From Flaveria trinervia (Eukaryota > Streptophyta > Magnoliopsida > Asterales > Asteraceae), in the NCBI GenBank assembly GCA_025506515.1, contig CM046453.1, forward strand, positions 7,834,410 to 7,898,409: a stretch of 64,000 nt of DNA, read 5' to 3'. Below the pieces are notes generated by a model, which was not told the DNA's origin, ran no database searches, and saw only the letters and a list, made by a program, of their open reading frames with translations. Shown in pieces: positions 22,749 through 35,390 of the stretch. Made by a program: the position numbers and the translations under genes. Each line of letters begins with the position of its first letter. The first letter of the stretch is position 1.

Positions 22749-24600
22749 ATGGAGACTGGAACCATGAAAAAATCCCCACTGATCACTCTTGATGATTTTG
22801 ACACCTGGTGCATGAGGATGGAAGGCTTCATCAGGTCTCTTGACTCAAGAATGTGGGAATCTGTTGAAAATGGACCTTTCATACCAGCACCCCCTCTGCT
22901 ACTGGTGCTGGTATGATTCCTAAAGATATGGCCAACTACTCAGATGAAGATAGGAAAAGAGTAGAGATTGACAGGAAGGCCATGACTGCTCTTCAGACTG
23001 CTCTCAAAAACTCTGTACAGAGGTTTTAAGAAGTGCAAAAACGCTAAACAGCTGTGGGATGCACTGAAGCTGATGTATGAAGGCTCCTCTGAAGCCAAGG
23101 AGAACAAGAAAGATCTTCTGAAGCAGCAGTTTGAAAATTTCACCTTTAAAGCAGGTGAAACCATGACCCAACAATACTTCAGGTATGTTGAGATTGTGGA
23201 TACCCTAGTGGATGGAGGAGTTCCTCTTGAGAACAGAGACATTGTAAGGAAGTTCATGTCCTCACTTCCTAGGCAATGGACACACTATTGTGTGGTGATC
23301 AAGAGGACTGAGAACCTTAAAACTCTTACTCTGACAGAGTTATATGGGATTCTCAGTGGATACCAGATGGAGATGAACATACAGGTTCATCTAGCAACTC
23401 CAACAATCAAATGGGTTCAGCCCTTCATGTGGTTGAAAGGGACAGCATAGAACCCCAACATCATCTCATATGCTACCCTGACAACTCACAAAAGGGTCCT
23501 TTCATCACCTTCCCGAGACACCAAGGGAACTTTACTCAAGGAAGTCCATTCCAAGAGACAATCTTCTCAAGCCTTTGTGTCTACTGATGAAAGCTGTGGG
23601 AATTATCTCTTCACTCTTGAAGACCTGGAGTATTCATCCAGATGACCTGGAATACATGGAGATAGTTCAGCAGATGGCTCTCCTCACTCACAGAGCCAAG
23701 AAGTTCTACAAGAGAACAGGAAGAAGATTTCCAAGCAATGCTACCAGGTGGAAAGTTTGGGCTGGATAAAGCAAAGTTAAGTGTTACAACTGTAACCTTA
23801 TGGTCACTTTGCTAGGGAGTGTAAGGCACCTAAAGCAAATGGGGGTCCAAACACCACCCAGACCAAACTACACTGACAAAGCTCCTCAGTCTGAGAAGCC
23901 TAAGCAACATGCTGCTGTTGTTGTTGAAGAAGGAGGCTTTGACTGAGTTTTAGGTGGAAGATGCTTCTCCAAACCAAGCACTGATGGCTGACCATGATGA
24001 AGCCAAGGTATTGGAACATCTCTGTACTCCTGAATGCATTGCTAAAGTGAATAGATACAGGTCCTACAACTTAGAGATGAGATCCGATCTTGAGTCATTA
24101 AACATATTAAAATCTGATTTTAGAAAGTCTGAAAATGATTACAAGTTAAAAATAGAAGATTTGGAGAAAACCATTTCAGTACTAAAACATGAACATACAG
24201 ATTTCAGAACTCAGATCCAAGATCATAACTAAATTACTGACTGAGTGCCAGGCTGAGCTTGTGATCAGCAAAGCCAAGGCAGAGAAAAGTGTTCTTGAAG
24301 AAGAGACCTTCAAAAACATGATATCCTCATCCCTGCATAACAAAGTGTGCTATCAAAATAGACAGGGACTAGGATCAAATGAGATAGCTCCTCCACACAC
24401 AATCTTGTCTGTAAGATATCCTAGGTGTGGAACTTGTGAAGATGAGCTTTCTCTCATAGATCCTATAAGTGAGGATGATGAAGAAGTGATAGTGAAGAAT
24501 TCCTCTGAGAAGAGTGAAGAAGAGGATTCTTCCAAGGGCCACTATCCTTCTGAGGAGAAGAATCATCTGTGATGACCAAGTCCAAAAGAAAGAACTTGAT
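22749..24600 (+). pseudogene. Sirevirus gag region, broken
   Basis: The reading starts at ATG 22749 with a Copia gag N-terminus (FDTWCMRMEGF). Frames change several times: a stop near 22915, then a clear segment with LWDALKLMYEGSSEAKENKK (about 23060) and QYFRYVEIVD. A zinc knuckle (CYNC...GHFARECK) is split by a frameshift at about 23783-23830. A charged coiled-coil-like segment follows (23954-24572) and ends in a Glu/Ser-rich stretch. Gag normally forms the particle that packages element RNA in the cytoplasm. With these breaks no full product is possible. Confidence 0.85.
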
Positions 24601-25019
24601 CAAGAAGAGCAAAAGGAAAGCAAAGAAGGCTCATAAATCAAGGCTACTTTTGATGCTAAGCAGAAAAAAGTTTTTATCTCTGCAGGTTTCAAAGTAGTAA
24701 AGGACTGAAGGACATCAACCAAGACTCATCATCTAAGAGTCCTCGGTTCATGTTCAAATCATCTCAGAGCAAAGAAGAAGACTGAGCTGCTATGTACCAC
24801 TGCTGCACAGCCGCTGGACCATCAAACCCCAAGAACAGTTCACAATCCCAAAGAACTGTCTCAGCATCTACCAGTGAAGGTGGAGAAGGGATGTGACCAA
24901 GCCCGTCTTGCTCTCAAAAGGAGACTCTTTTGAAGAAGAAAATGTTATGTGTCATGTGTGAAAATACTTCTCACATTGCTAAGGATTGCCCATACAATCT
25001 AGAAGTACCATCCACATGA

Positions 25020-25210
25020 CCATACAAAGACTTCAAAGAATCCGAAGTCTCAAGCTTCGGAAGGAAAGTTGTTTCCTTCGGAAGCTCCAAATCAAAGAAG
25101 AAGGTAAATGGAAAATTACCTTCGGAAGTAAAATGGTCTCGGAAGAAGGAGTTCTTCCGAAGCACTGAAGTCTGCTGCAGTGACTGCAGAATCTTCCGAA
25201 GGTTCAGTCA
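25020..25210. repeat. Internal CTTCGGAAG/CTTCCGAAG array in the gag-pol linker
   Basis: About seven copies or near-copies of CTTCGGAAG, CTTCCGAAG and TTCCGAAG occur here, the same motif as in the LTR (21930-22110). The array lies between the coiled-coil part and the protease, in a stretch that should be coding. Confidence 0.8.
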
Positions 25211-25442
25211 TCAAAACCTGTGAAGTTCCAAAAGCTTCAAAGAGGTTTTTGAAGGTCAAGTCCAAGAGTCCAAAGGTGGTGTGGAAGTCTAAAACAAAGA
25301 CAAATACTGAATTTCTCCATCAACAATAGCTGAAGATCCTCAAGTACAACCATAGGATCTATTACTGTTGCATACCTTCTATTACACTTATTGAGCCCAA
25401 GACAAGTACGGCTGGGTTTCCAATGTAACTAATCATTTCTTT

Positions 25443-26600
25443 GTGCAGGAACAGCTCAAGACAAACGGAAACGTCTGGATAATTGACAGTGGCTGTTCCA
25501 GGCACATGAACGGCAAAGTCTCTACTCCCATATTTGAGAGAATTGATGGAGGACAGTTGCTTTTTGGAGGAGATGAAGGTGGTTACATTTCTGGAAGGGG
25601 CAAGGTCACAATGGTAAGCCAGCTGAAAAGGTAAACTTTGTTAGGAGCTTGGGTACAATCTTCTGAGTGTATCCCAATTTTGTGATCAAAGACATAACAT
25701 GCTCTTTACTGAGCATGAGTGCATTGTTCTCAAGCTGGTGTGGTCATTCCTCATGAGCACATCCTGCTCAGAGCCCCTAGGAAAGGGAACATGTACAAGA
25801 TGGATTGCAAGAAACATCTCCCTCTGGAGAGTTCATGCTTTCTATCTAAAGCCATAGTGATGAGTCTTTCCTATGGCATAAAAGAATGTGCCATGTAAAC
25901 TTTAAAACTGAATAAATTGATAAGCATGATCTGGTAACTGGAATGCCAAAGAAAGAGTTTACAAGTGATGATCATGTGTTGCATGCCTGAAAGGGAAGCA
26001 ACATAAGGCATCCATAAGCCCAAGGAAATGAACTCCCTCACTACACCCCTACACTTGTTACATATGGATCTCTTTGGCCCCACCAGTGTAATGAGTTTAG
26101 GAAGGACCTTTACTGTCTAGTGATCACAGATGATTTTACAAGATTCACTTGGGTCTTCTTCCTTAGAACTAAAGATAAGACTCCTGAGATTCTAAAGAAT
26201 TTCATCTTAAAGATTGAGAATCATGTGATCACAAGGTCAAAACCAAAGATGTGATCAAGGAACTGAATTCAAGAACCAAATCCTTGATACATTTTGTGAT
26301 GAAAAGGGTATTACAAGACAATACAGTGCTCCAGGACTCCTAAGCAAAACGGAGTTGCTGAGAGGAGAAACAGGACACTTATTGAAGCTACAAGAACTAT
26401 GTTGTCTGACTTTTAAACCGCCTATCACCTTTTGGGCAGAGGCAGTTAATCTGCTTGCTATGTGTAAAACAGAGTTTTAGTAGTTAAGACATGGTAAGAC
26501 TCCTTATGAACTTTGGCACAAGAGGAAACCTTTCATTGGTTTCTCAGGTCATTTGGATGTCCCTCGCCCATCTTGAATACCAAGATCAAGTTGCCAAGTT
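25443..26600 (+). pseudogene. Sirevirus protease and integrase, broken
   Basis: Protease: NVWIIDSGCSRHMNG (about 25468-25515) carries the Asp-Ser-Gly active site, followed by GGQLLFGG. The integrase zinc-binding part (WHKRMCHVNF, then HACLKGKQH) lies at about 25870-26010. The catalytic core starts MDLFGP at 26060 and shows VITDDFTRF (about 26120), with the retroviral integrase fold signature APGTPKQNGVAERRNR split at about 26325-26370. Several stops and frameshifts occur after 26,090. Integrase would insert the cDNA into the genome and protease would cut the polyprotein. Neither is intact. Confidence 0.85.
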
Positions 26601-27345
26601 TGCTAAGAAATCAAACGATGGACACTTCATGGATACTCTTCCCAAGCTAAAGCTTATAGAGTATACAATCTCAGAACTAGAATTATTGAGGAGTCAGCCA
26701 ATGTGACTTTCAATGAGCACACACCCAGTGTGGCTGGTTCTGGTCCGGATTGGCTATTTGATCTTGATTTAGTTACCAACTGTTTTAATAAATCTTGTGA
26801 GCATGTTTCAGGATCTGCAGAAAATTTAAATACAGGTGATCCTGATCCAAGATTTGAGCTAGAAGACCTCAACTCACACACCTTCAGCTCCAGTTGAAAC
26901 TACTTCAGCAATGAGGTTTCTATCAGCACAACAATTGACAAATCCAGCTGATACATCTGGCATGCCTTCAAATTCCAGCTCAGAGGCTTCTCAACCAGAT
27001 AAAGACACTCAATTGTAGAAGACAACATGGTGATGGTGATAGTGATCAAGAATTCTTGATGCTAATAACCATACCATAGATGACAACATCAATGATGTCA
27101 AACACTCATTGGATCAAGTAATCTTGATAAGTGTGATAATGTGGAGGATCAATCTTCAAGACCAGATCTAAATTTCTCAAATTGGATCTATCTCAGCAAC
27201 TTGCTATGATCCCTCAGCTAAGGATCCACAAGTCTCATCCTACCACAAACATCATGGAGATGTTATCTCCGGGGTAAAGACAAGAGGGCAAACCCATGAA
27301 GAAAATTTTGTCTTCACTCTTGTTTTCTATCCCAGTTAGAGCCGA

Positions 27346-28857
27346 GAAGTTGAGGAGGCTCTAAAGGATGGAAGTTGGGTTGAAGCTATGCAACAGAGCT
27401 GCTTCATTCAAAAGGCAGAAAGTTTGGAAACCTTTGTTCCTCTTCCTCATGGGAAGAATACCATTGGAACAAAATGGGTTTTTAGGAATAAGAAGGATGA
27501 TAGAGGAATCATCATCAAGAACAAGGCAAGACTAGTTGTTCAAGGATACACACAAGAAGAAGGGATTGATTACACTAATGTCTTTGCTCCTGTAGCAAGA
27601 CTAGAAGCTGTTAGGATATTCCTGGCATTTGCTGCATCCAAGAATTTCAAAGTCTATCAACTTGATGTAAAGTGTGCTTTCTTATATGGAGTGATTGATG
27701 AGGAGGGTTATGTCAAACAACCACCTGGTTTTGTAGATCCTGATCATCCTGATTATGTCTGCAAGCTTGACAAAGCTCTTTATGGGCTGCATCAGGCACC
27801 CAGGAAGTGGTATGAGACACTGTCTGAGTATCTCTGTAAACATGGATACAGGAGAGGTACTATAGATGGAACTCTCTTCATCAAAGGACAAGGAAAAACA
27901 TTCTGCTAGTTCAAGTATATGTGGATGACATCATCTTTGGTTCAACCAATTCAAAGCTCTGCAAAGACTTTGAAAAGCTGATGAAAGACAATTTGAAAAA
28001 GTTCAATGGGAGAACTCAACTCTTTCTGGGAATTCAAGTGAAGCAGGTTGAAGATGGCATCTTCATAAGTCAGTCAAAGTATGTTCAAGATATACTCAAG
28101 AGATTCAACATGACTGATTGTAAGATTGCTAAGACACCCATAGCCAGAAACCACTCCCTTGGTCCAGATCTTGAGGGGGAGTGTGTAGATGAGCACTTAT
28201 ACAGGGCTATGATTGGGTCTCTTATGTATCTTACAGCTAGCAGGCCTGATATCATGTTTGCTACATGTATTTGTGCAAGATATCAAGCAAACCCTAAGAT
28301 GTCTCACTTAATCACTGTGAAAAGGATTTTAAGATACCTCAAAGGTGCTTCAACACTTGGTCTATGGTATCCAAAGAATCCTAATTTCAATCTGTATGCC
28401 TATACAGACAGTGATTATGGTGGTTGCAACATGACTGCAAAGTCTACATCTGGGGGATGTCAATTCCTTGGTGGAAGGGTTGTCTCATGGCAATGCAAGA
28501 AACAATCCTGTGTGTCTGCATCAACTGTGAGGCTGATACATTGCTGCTGCAAGCTGCTGTGCTCAAGTGCTTTGGATTCAAAATCAGATGCTAGACTATG
28601 GATTTAACTTCAAAGAGACTCCTATCCACATAGACAACAATAGTGCTATCTCTATCACTGAGAACCCTGTGCAGCACTCAAGGACCAAACACATCAACAT
28701 CAGGTATCATTTAATAAGAGATAACTATGAAAAGGGATTAATTAAACTAGTCAAAGTTCACACGATGAACAATATGCTGATCTGTTCACAAAAGCTTTTG
28801 ATGAACAGAGATTTAAGTATCTGATATCAGCTATTGGGATGATTAACTTTGAGTAGA
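27346..28857 (+). pseudogene. Sirevirus reverse transcriptase and RNase H, broken
   Basis: RT covers KWVFRNKKDDRG, LVVQGYTQEEGIDYTNVFAP (about 27530-27590), LDVKCAFLYG (27661), then KALYGLHQAPRKWY (27773). The catalytic YVDD lies at about 27918-27930, after a frameshift at about 27905. RNase H begins near YTDSDYGG (28402) and shows SGGCQFLGGRVVSWQCKKQ. It loses frame near 28530 and resumes with the block NNSAISITENPVQHSRTKHI, ending at the stop near 28855. The GLHQAPRKWYETLSEYL context is typical for Sireviruses. At least three breaks exclude activity. Confidence 0.9.
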
Positions 28858-28984
28858 CTTTTTCTTAAAACTAATTCTAATTATTTCTTCTTAAAAAATA
28901 TGTGTGTCCTAAGTTGTCTAGTTCATCACTTTCATAAGCTCATGTTTTCTTTGAATGTAAAACTCTTTTTGAAGACTTTCCTTA

Positions 28985-29340
28985 GATTCTTGAAAATTTT
29001 CTGATACTTCGGAAGATAACGTTTTACCTTCGGAAGAAAAATATGTCTTCAAAATAAATGACTGTCTAAGAGATTTTACCTTCGGAAGAAGTCAAAATTT
29101 ATCTTCCGAAGCTTAAAATTCTTAACTTAGACACTTATTCATTTTTAAGGACTTTTTCCTTCCGAAGCAAAATTAACCTCGGAAGCTTTGTTCATTCTTA
29201 TACAAAGCATCCAAGAGTTTATTTCTCTTCGAAGCATAAATCTTCAAGACTCTCAGGAAAATTCTTCCGAAGCCATTTTAGCTTCGGAAGCTTTTCAATC
29301 AAAACTTCCGAAGACAAATTACCTTCGGAAGCTTTTCGAA
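28985..29340. repeat. CTTCCGAAG-type array upstream of the env-like ORF
   Basis: About a dozen TTCGGAAG/CTTCCGAAG copies are spread over 350 bases between the RNase H stop and the env-like ATG (29575). A pyrimidine-rich leader (CTTCTCTCTC, TTTCTCTCTG, 29445-29560) follows, as in plant 5' UTRs. The motif is the one in the LTR. Confidence 0.85.
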
Positions 29341-29574
29341 TTCCAAGAAAACTACTTTTTGAGCAAAAAGGTAAACTACTTTTTCAGAGGTGGGACCGAC
29401 ATACGGATTTCAAAGTTTATCCTCTTTCATTAAACTTTATCTGAAATCCTTCTCTCTCAAATAAACCCAACGGTTTCCCTCTTCTATCATCTGCTTTTCT
29501 TCCAAACCTAAAACCAAAGCTTTCTCTCTGAAATTTCTTTCCCTTTTTTCTCTTCGTCTCTGAGCTACCTCACA

Positions 29575-32500
29575 ATGGCTGACCTTGCTCACAGAAATGA
29601 TCCTAACTTTGCCATGCAGCTACACAGACAACACAATCAGGTTGCTCTGTTATGCTCTGACAAAGATCCTCATTTCTCAGAGGTTTGCCGTTTCTTGTCT
29701 TTGTCTCACTACTTCACCTCCCTAACCATTGATCCTCCTCTATATGAGGATCACTTGCTTGAATTCTGGAAGACTGCCAAGAGGTCATTATGGATGGGGA
29801 GAAGGCACTGTCTGCCACAGTGCAGGGGAGAACAATCTTCATCACTCCGGCCATCATCAACCGACATCTTCAGCTGGATGATGAAGAAGGTGAAGTGTTC
29901 TTCCCAAAGGAAGCGGTTAATCATTCCTTCGAGCAGATGGGCTATGAAGGAGATTTCTCTGTAAAGACCTTCAGGAAGGGAAGGTCTCATCCCAGTGGAA
30001 ATACCTGCTCCATGTGGTTATCCACAGCTTATCAAACAAGCATGGTGGATGGGACCAGATTCCTGAGGATCTCTCCTTTATAGTTCATGGAATGATTCAG
30101 GGGGTCAAGTTCAGGTATTCATTGTTTATGTATTTTAATTTACTTGCAAACTTAGACTCCTTAGAATACTACATGTTTCCTAGATATGTTCAACACATTC
30201 TCAACTGTGAACTGGGCTCACAGTTGAGGGAAACAAGTAATATTCTAAATTGGGACAGATGAAGCCGGCATCTTTAAAATTATGAAGAAGCCAACTGTAG
30301 GCTTCTCAGGGGTAGAAACAGCCCTAGTCCAAAAATGTTAGAGCTCATTGCTCAAGGTGACAACCTAGCAGTCCAAGCTAGTGTTGAACCACACCTACTG
30401 CTCTCCAACCCTCTACACAACCTCAAATATCCATCACCTACCAAAGAAAATCCAAACGAACCCCTGCTCAGACTATTCAGTCTGTGGAGGCCCCCATACC
30501 ATATACTCACCAATACAGGAAGAAGTGGATACTGGAGCTCCCACTTCTCCTGAGGAGCAGACCACTCCCATTGTTTCAAGAATCAGTGATGAGGTTCCTC
30601 ATGCTCACACTGATGAGCTCACTAGCCCAACAGCCTTAAGCTTCACTCTGAGTCTCAACACTCAAGTGAACAACCTTCAGGGGACAGCTACCATCCCCAG
30701 CCTTTGGATCTCAACCAACCATTCCCAACCTATCCTTCTATACTGATGAAGACTTAGGATTCGGTGTGTACCATGAGTCTCTCTTCTCATCCCCTACTCA
30801 AAGAGAGACGAGTACCTCTGACTCTCCTCAGTCTATCCCACAGTCACCTATTACTGAGGTGGACACTTCTGAACTAGTTCCGGATGTCCATATGGAAGAG
30901 GCTCTCACTTTTGAAAGTGATTACATCATTCAGACCTCAACCATGGCAACTCTGCCCTCTGGCATCTCAACTGAGGCTGCCAGTGAGCAGAGGAAAACCA
31001 GCAGCCAAGAAACTCAAGCTGGTGGTGAGCGAGAGGATTTTGGTCCAATCATCTCATCCCCAGTGATTCTTCTGATGAAGATGAGGAACTTGAGACTAAA
31101 GGTGCAGAAATTGTCAAAAACATGCACCTATTTAGTCTCTAAGGTTAGCCACTTGGAATCTCAGGTGACTACCTTACAAAACAGGGTCAATGATCAGCAA
31201 CTTCAGATTTCATATCTGAAGGAAAAAAACTAGTGAGGACCTTTAAGGAGAGCTCAACCAGGAACACAAGAACCTGTGGAAGTGATTGATTTATCCTCCA
31301 GCTCACCTATGCAAGTGGGTGATGCTACCAAAAAGGGGGAGAAAGTTATACAACCACAGAACCTGGGAGTTCTTCAAGAGAATGGACATAGAGGACTCAC
31401 CATCCTCACTTGCTGTTGTGCATTCTCAGCAACTTCCTCAACTCACATTAATGTGGACTCTATAGACTCTATCATCAGGAGTCTCTTTGAGGAAGGTATA
31501 CCAAGGGCTGTCTCATCTCCACCACATGGAACTGGCAACTACATCATCAGTGGAGGTATGATGATGACAGAAGAGCCCTTATACTTCACAGAGTTCAAGG
31601 CCAACAAGAAGTCTTTCAGTTCCAAAGCCTGAGCTTCTATGAAGGACTGGATTTAGTCAACATGCCACTTGTCAATCCAAGCAAATCTAGACAAGCTGAC
31701 AGGCTGGCTCAAAGAATCCAAGACAGGATCCTTGCAGAGTTCTCTCTAAGAAGGAGACTTAGGCAATCAGGCAATGTCATCGGTCAACTGGATGTTGAGG
31801 TGGACCCTAAGATTAGTTTCATAGGGGAAACCTTGGCTGAAGGCCCAGTGGCAGAACCTGAGACCCTTGTCTCACCATCAACAACTGCTGCAGAGGTCCA
31901 AACTCCATCTGAGACACCTGCTGGTGAAGGTTTCTCAGCCTCTCTCTGGCCAGAGCATGGAAGCTACACCAAGCAATGAAGGCCAAGCCTCAATCCACCC
32001 AGTCACAAAGGTCTGTTGGTGACAAAGGGAAAAGGATAATGACTCCTGAGGAAATTGAGGAGGAAGAGAGAGAGAGGAAAAGGAGGCTAAGGGGAGAAAG
32101 TTCTTCTGGGTCATCTAAATTCATGCAAGCTGCAATCAGGGCTGCCCCCAGACCAAATACTAAAGATGATGAGTTAAGGGCAGTCAGGATTACCTATTTA
32201 CAGACCAGGAACTATGATGTTGATGAAATCATCTCCCTCCCCTTAGAAGAGTTGAATGAACTGGCTGACATGGAAGTGTCAAGAGAGATAAAGGAGAAAG
32301 AGGATGCAAGGTTACTTCTCCAATTCAAAGAGGAGAAGAGACAGAAAAGACTTTACAAGCATACTCCCACTCTCTCTCCAGTTCAAGAAAGTCCTGCACA
32401 GGAAGATGTGGCTCCACAAGAACCTCAGGTAGATAAAGAAGAGGAGAATCAAAATGAACTACCTGAGTGCCACAGGCTTCTATCAGGCAAATGCACTTCT

Positions 32501-33400
32501 TCCCCTGTCCTATGACTTCATTGAGTTCGAGTACTTAAAGCAACTTGAGCTTGAGCTAGTCAAAGAAAGAAAAACAACCAAAAGGAAGCTAAGGGAAGAA
32601 GCTGCAAAGTCAAGAGCCATCATTCAAAAGAATGCAAAGAAGTCTGCTGACAGACAAAGAATGATGAGCTTCTTAAGTCATATGGATTCTCCGGAAGAGA
32701 CTTGGTCCCATGTCTCTATCTACAATGGATGAGCATATAAGGGTGATCAAGCAGAAGATTAAAAGTGGTAAATTGATTGACTTGCACTCTCTTCCAAGTC
32801 AAGTCCCACCTGAAGTGGAGGTCAAGTTGAACAACCAGAGACACCTGAACCAGAACCTCCAGCTGAGCCTCAGCAAACTTCATCTTCTGATCCAAGACAG
32901 GGTCAAACTCCCTCTCCTTCTGAACTGTGAGAGGGAACACCCAACTGAGAAAGACACTGATGATCAACATGGTGCTGCAGACCAGTCTTCTCAGTTAAAG
33001 ACATTAAAGAGGAAGAAGAAAATGGCTTCTAACCAAAGACTAAAAAGAAGAAGCCAAAGTCATCTACCTCTACACCCCAGGCTGAATCAGATCAACCTGA
33101 GGAAGTGCATGATGAGGCAACCCAATAAACTCCTATGCAAGTGGCTCCTCTAGCAACTGAGACACCTATCTTGCCTGGACTTATTCTACCAATCCAGAAA
33201 GATGGCATGTTGTCAGAGATCAAGGTGTTGAGAATGTCTACTCCTGGCAAGACAAGACATAATCAACTTACCTCTGCATGATCTCTTTGAAATAGAGAAT
33301 ACTATGAGAGTCTTGATGATCCTGACCACCAATGAAGAAAGGAATGGTCTTGATTGTACTGAAGACTACCAACATCTGAATATCTTCTAAGTGTTTTGGT
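29575..33400 (+). pseudogene. Sirevirus env-like third ORF, broken
   Basis: It starts ATGGCTGAC at 29575, the same first bases as the env-like ORF at 1934. The N-terminal domain (HFSEVCRFLSLSHYF, then SATVQGRTIFITPAIINRHL) continues through frameshifts at about 29785 and 29990. LANLDSLEYYMFPRYVQ (30145-30190) matches the KNLEAKGKEGFCMYPRFLQ region of the env-like ORF at 57,590, so the two families share this domain. The middle is Ser/Thr/Pro-rich with a heptad-like stretch (VSHLESQVTTLQNRVNDQQL, about 31142-31200). The end is Lys/Glu-rich. I see no signal peptide or membrane segment. The function is unknown and at least eight breaks are visible. Confidence 0.8.
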
Positions 33401-33421
33401 AGCATCAGCCTAGGGGGAGTT

Positions 33422-34208
33422 TGTAAGGATTCCTTAAGTCTGATGCAACCAAAAACATCCAAAGTGTCTCAGCAACATGCACTAAGTACTGAAGTGAAGA
33501 ATGCTTCGGAAGTTTTACACAATACATTAGAAAACATTCTAAGTGTAAAATCTTCCGAAGTCAAGACCAATATCTTCCGAAGCCAAACATGAAGTCTTCC
33601 GAAGCTTCAAGAGACAAAGTCTTCCGAAGCTTCACCCTATGAAGACATATTTCTTTTGAAGACTTTTAGTACACATGCTTTATCTGATGTACTGTTCCAT
33701 AAAGCACCTTTTCCGCTGCGTCTCTGATAAGTCACCAACTTCAAGAGTTGGTGAAAAGGTCCATGCTTTTGTAACTGTACATTGAGGTCTTGAGTCTGAA
33801 ACTTTCCACTTTATGTACTTTATCCTTTTTGTAATGTATAAGGATGTGAGCTATGTCATGTCATAGTCACAAGGTCAAAAGACAGATATGCCTTTTGATT
33901 CTACAATTGATTTTGTTAGTGTCTAGTCAATTGTATCCAGCTGGCTTTCATAGTATAGCGGCTGTAGGTTGTAGTATAAAATTTCAAGTTTCTTGTATCT
34001 TTAACATACTTTGTAACACTTGTAAAAGAACTTGAGAAAGCAATATACTGCATCCTTGAAAACCATATTCTCCTGTTCTGTCTCTTGCTTTACTTGTGTT
34101 CTTTGTATCACTTTTGGTTAACCCAGTTTACTGTTTGATTAGAGTTTAGATAATCTCCTCATTGTGTTGTTGTGTTGTAATTGTGTTCAACCCTTAAACG
34201 ATCCTGCA
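33422..34208 (+). repeat. 3' LTR of the full-length Sirevirus
   Basis: It matches the 5' LTR over its full length (787 versus 784 bases), with scattered substitutions and one-base indels. The purine tract AGGGGGAGTT is at 33412-33421. TSD AATAC follows. Confidence 0.95.
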
Positions 34209-34427
34209 AATACCACCCATGCTTTCACTATTCTTGTTGAGATAATATAATTGTTTTAAGGACTTTTGTAATATACGTAATTATTTTCTTTTATTCAATT
34301 TTTTCAATAATTATATTTTTCATTTTAATTTACGTCATAAAGCACCAAGCCGATACTGACTAAAATCAAATTCCCAAAAAATCATACAACAACCGTACCG
34401 CTGCAACGCGCGGACATTTCCAACTAG

Positions 34428-34737
34428 TATTTAATTAAAATAAAATACAAACAACAACGGTAAAACAATAAAATAAAAACAATTTAAAAAACAAAAAAAT
34501 AAACTCTAATAAATTAGTTTAATACTATAAAAGTAAAAAAATTAAAATATTTTTATTTAATTAACTCATTTTAATTAAAAAATTACACTTAGATTATTAT
34601 TTTAACTAAAAGAATTTAAAATATTTTAATTAAAATATTTTAAAAACTATTTAAAATTATTATTTATGATGGGGCCCATCACCCTTTCCCTTTCCCTTCC
34701 GGCGTGTGCCACGCCGGTCCACGTGAGGACGGTCTAA
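34428..34737. other. AT-rich spacer
   Basis: Sequence with no coding signal between the Helitron end and the TIR element. The last 70 bases are GC-richer (GGCGTGTGCCACGCC forms a small palindrome near 34701). Confidence 0.5.
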
Positions 34738-35351
34738 GGCTGTGTTTGATTTCCGCTGACCAAGCCTGACCACTGACTGGCTGACTCGGTCAGCCGAGTC
34801 AGCAGGTCAGTGCGTTTGATTTGTCCGGTGTTGGTGACTGACCCGGTCGTTAAGGTCTGACCAGACCTTAAAATCAACATCGCTGACCCGGTGTTGGCGA
34901 CTGACCCGGCGCTCCTTCCCTCCCGCCTTCTGCCGCTCCTGCCGTCCCTTCGCGCGCTCCTTCCCTCCCGCCCTCCGCTGCTCCTGCCCTCCCTCCGCAG
35001 CTCCCTGCCTCCCTCCCCTTCGGTGCTCCTTTAACCAACCGCTCACCACCGTTACTACCCTCCTTCCCCTCCGCAGCTGCTGCCCTCCCTCCCCTCCGCA
35101 GCTGCTGCCCTCCCTCCGTTGCACGGCCGTTCATGTAGAAGACGATGGAGATGGAGATGTGTGTGTGGGTTGGGTAGAAAATGATGGAGATGGGTTGGGT
35201 GGGTTGAGGAAGCAGTGAAATGATGGGGATGTGGGTGGGTGGTTTGGGTTTAATATGCTATTATCATATTATTATTATTATTTATTATTATATTATTATT
35301 ATTTATTATTATATTATTATTTTATTATATATATTATATTATATTATATTA

Positions 35352-35390
<39 letters not shown>

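Larger units (their letters stand above)
21858..34208 (+). mobile_element. Full-length Sirevirus (Ty1/Copia, SIRE/Maximus-like), TSD AATAC
   Basis: The LTRs are TG...CA-bounded and flanked by perfect AATAC duplications (21853-21857, 34209-34213). The order is LTR, initiator-Met primer site, gag, protease, integrase, RT, RNase H, env-like ORF, purine tract, LTR. This order plus the extra 3' ORF and the RT type identify the Sirevirus lineage. Total length is 12,351 bases. By eye the LTRs differ at about 20 of 785 positions, yet every coding part is broken. Confidence 0.93.
18307..34427 (+). mobile_element. Helitron split by two nested retrotransposons
   Basis: The 5' end reads A/TCTATACTACTATATAA with TC at 18307, typical of plant Helitrons. 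The 3' end reads CCGCTGCAACGCGCGG (hairpin CCGC/GCGG), then 11 bases, then CTAG at 34424-34427, followed by T. The host A/T junction is kept on both sides. Without the nested solo LTR (19024-21649) and Sirevirus (21858-34208), the Helitron is about 1.1 kb. It has no helicase gene and is thus non-autonomous. Confidence 0.7.

Noticed and set aside
34807..35134. Gly/Arg-rich proteins on the minus strand
   Set aside because: They come from the C-rich core of the TIR element, in several frames at once, with no family signal.
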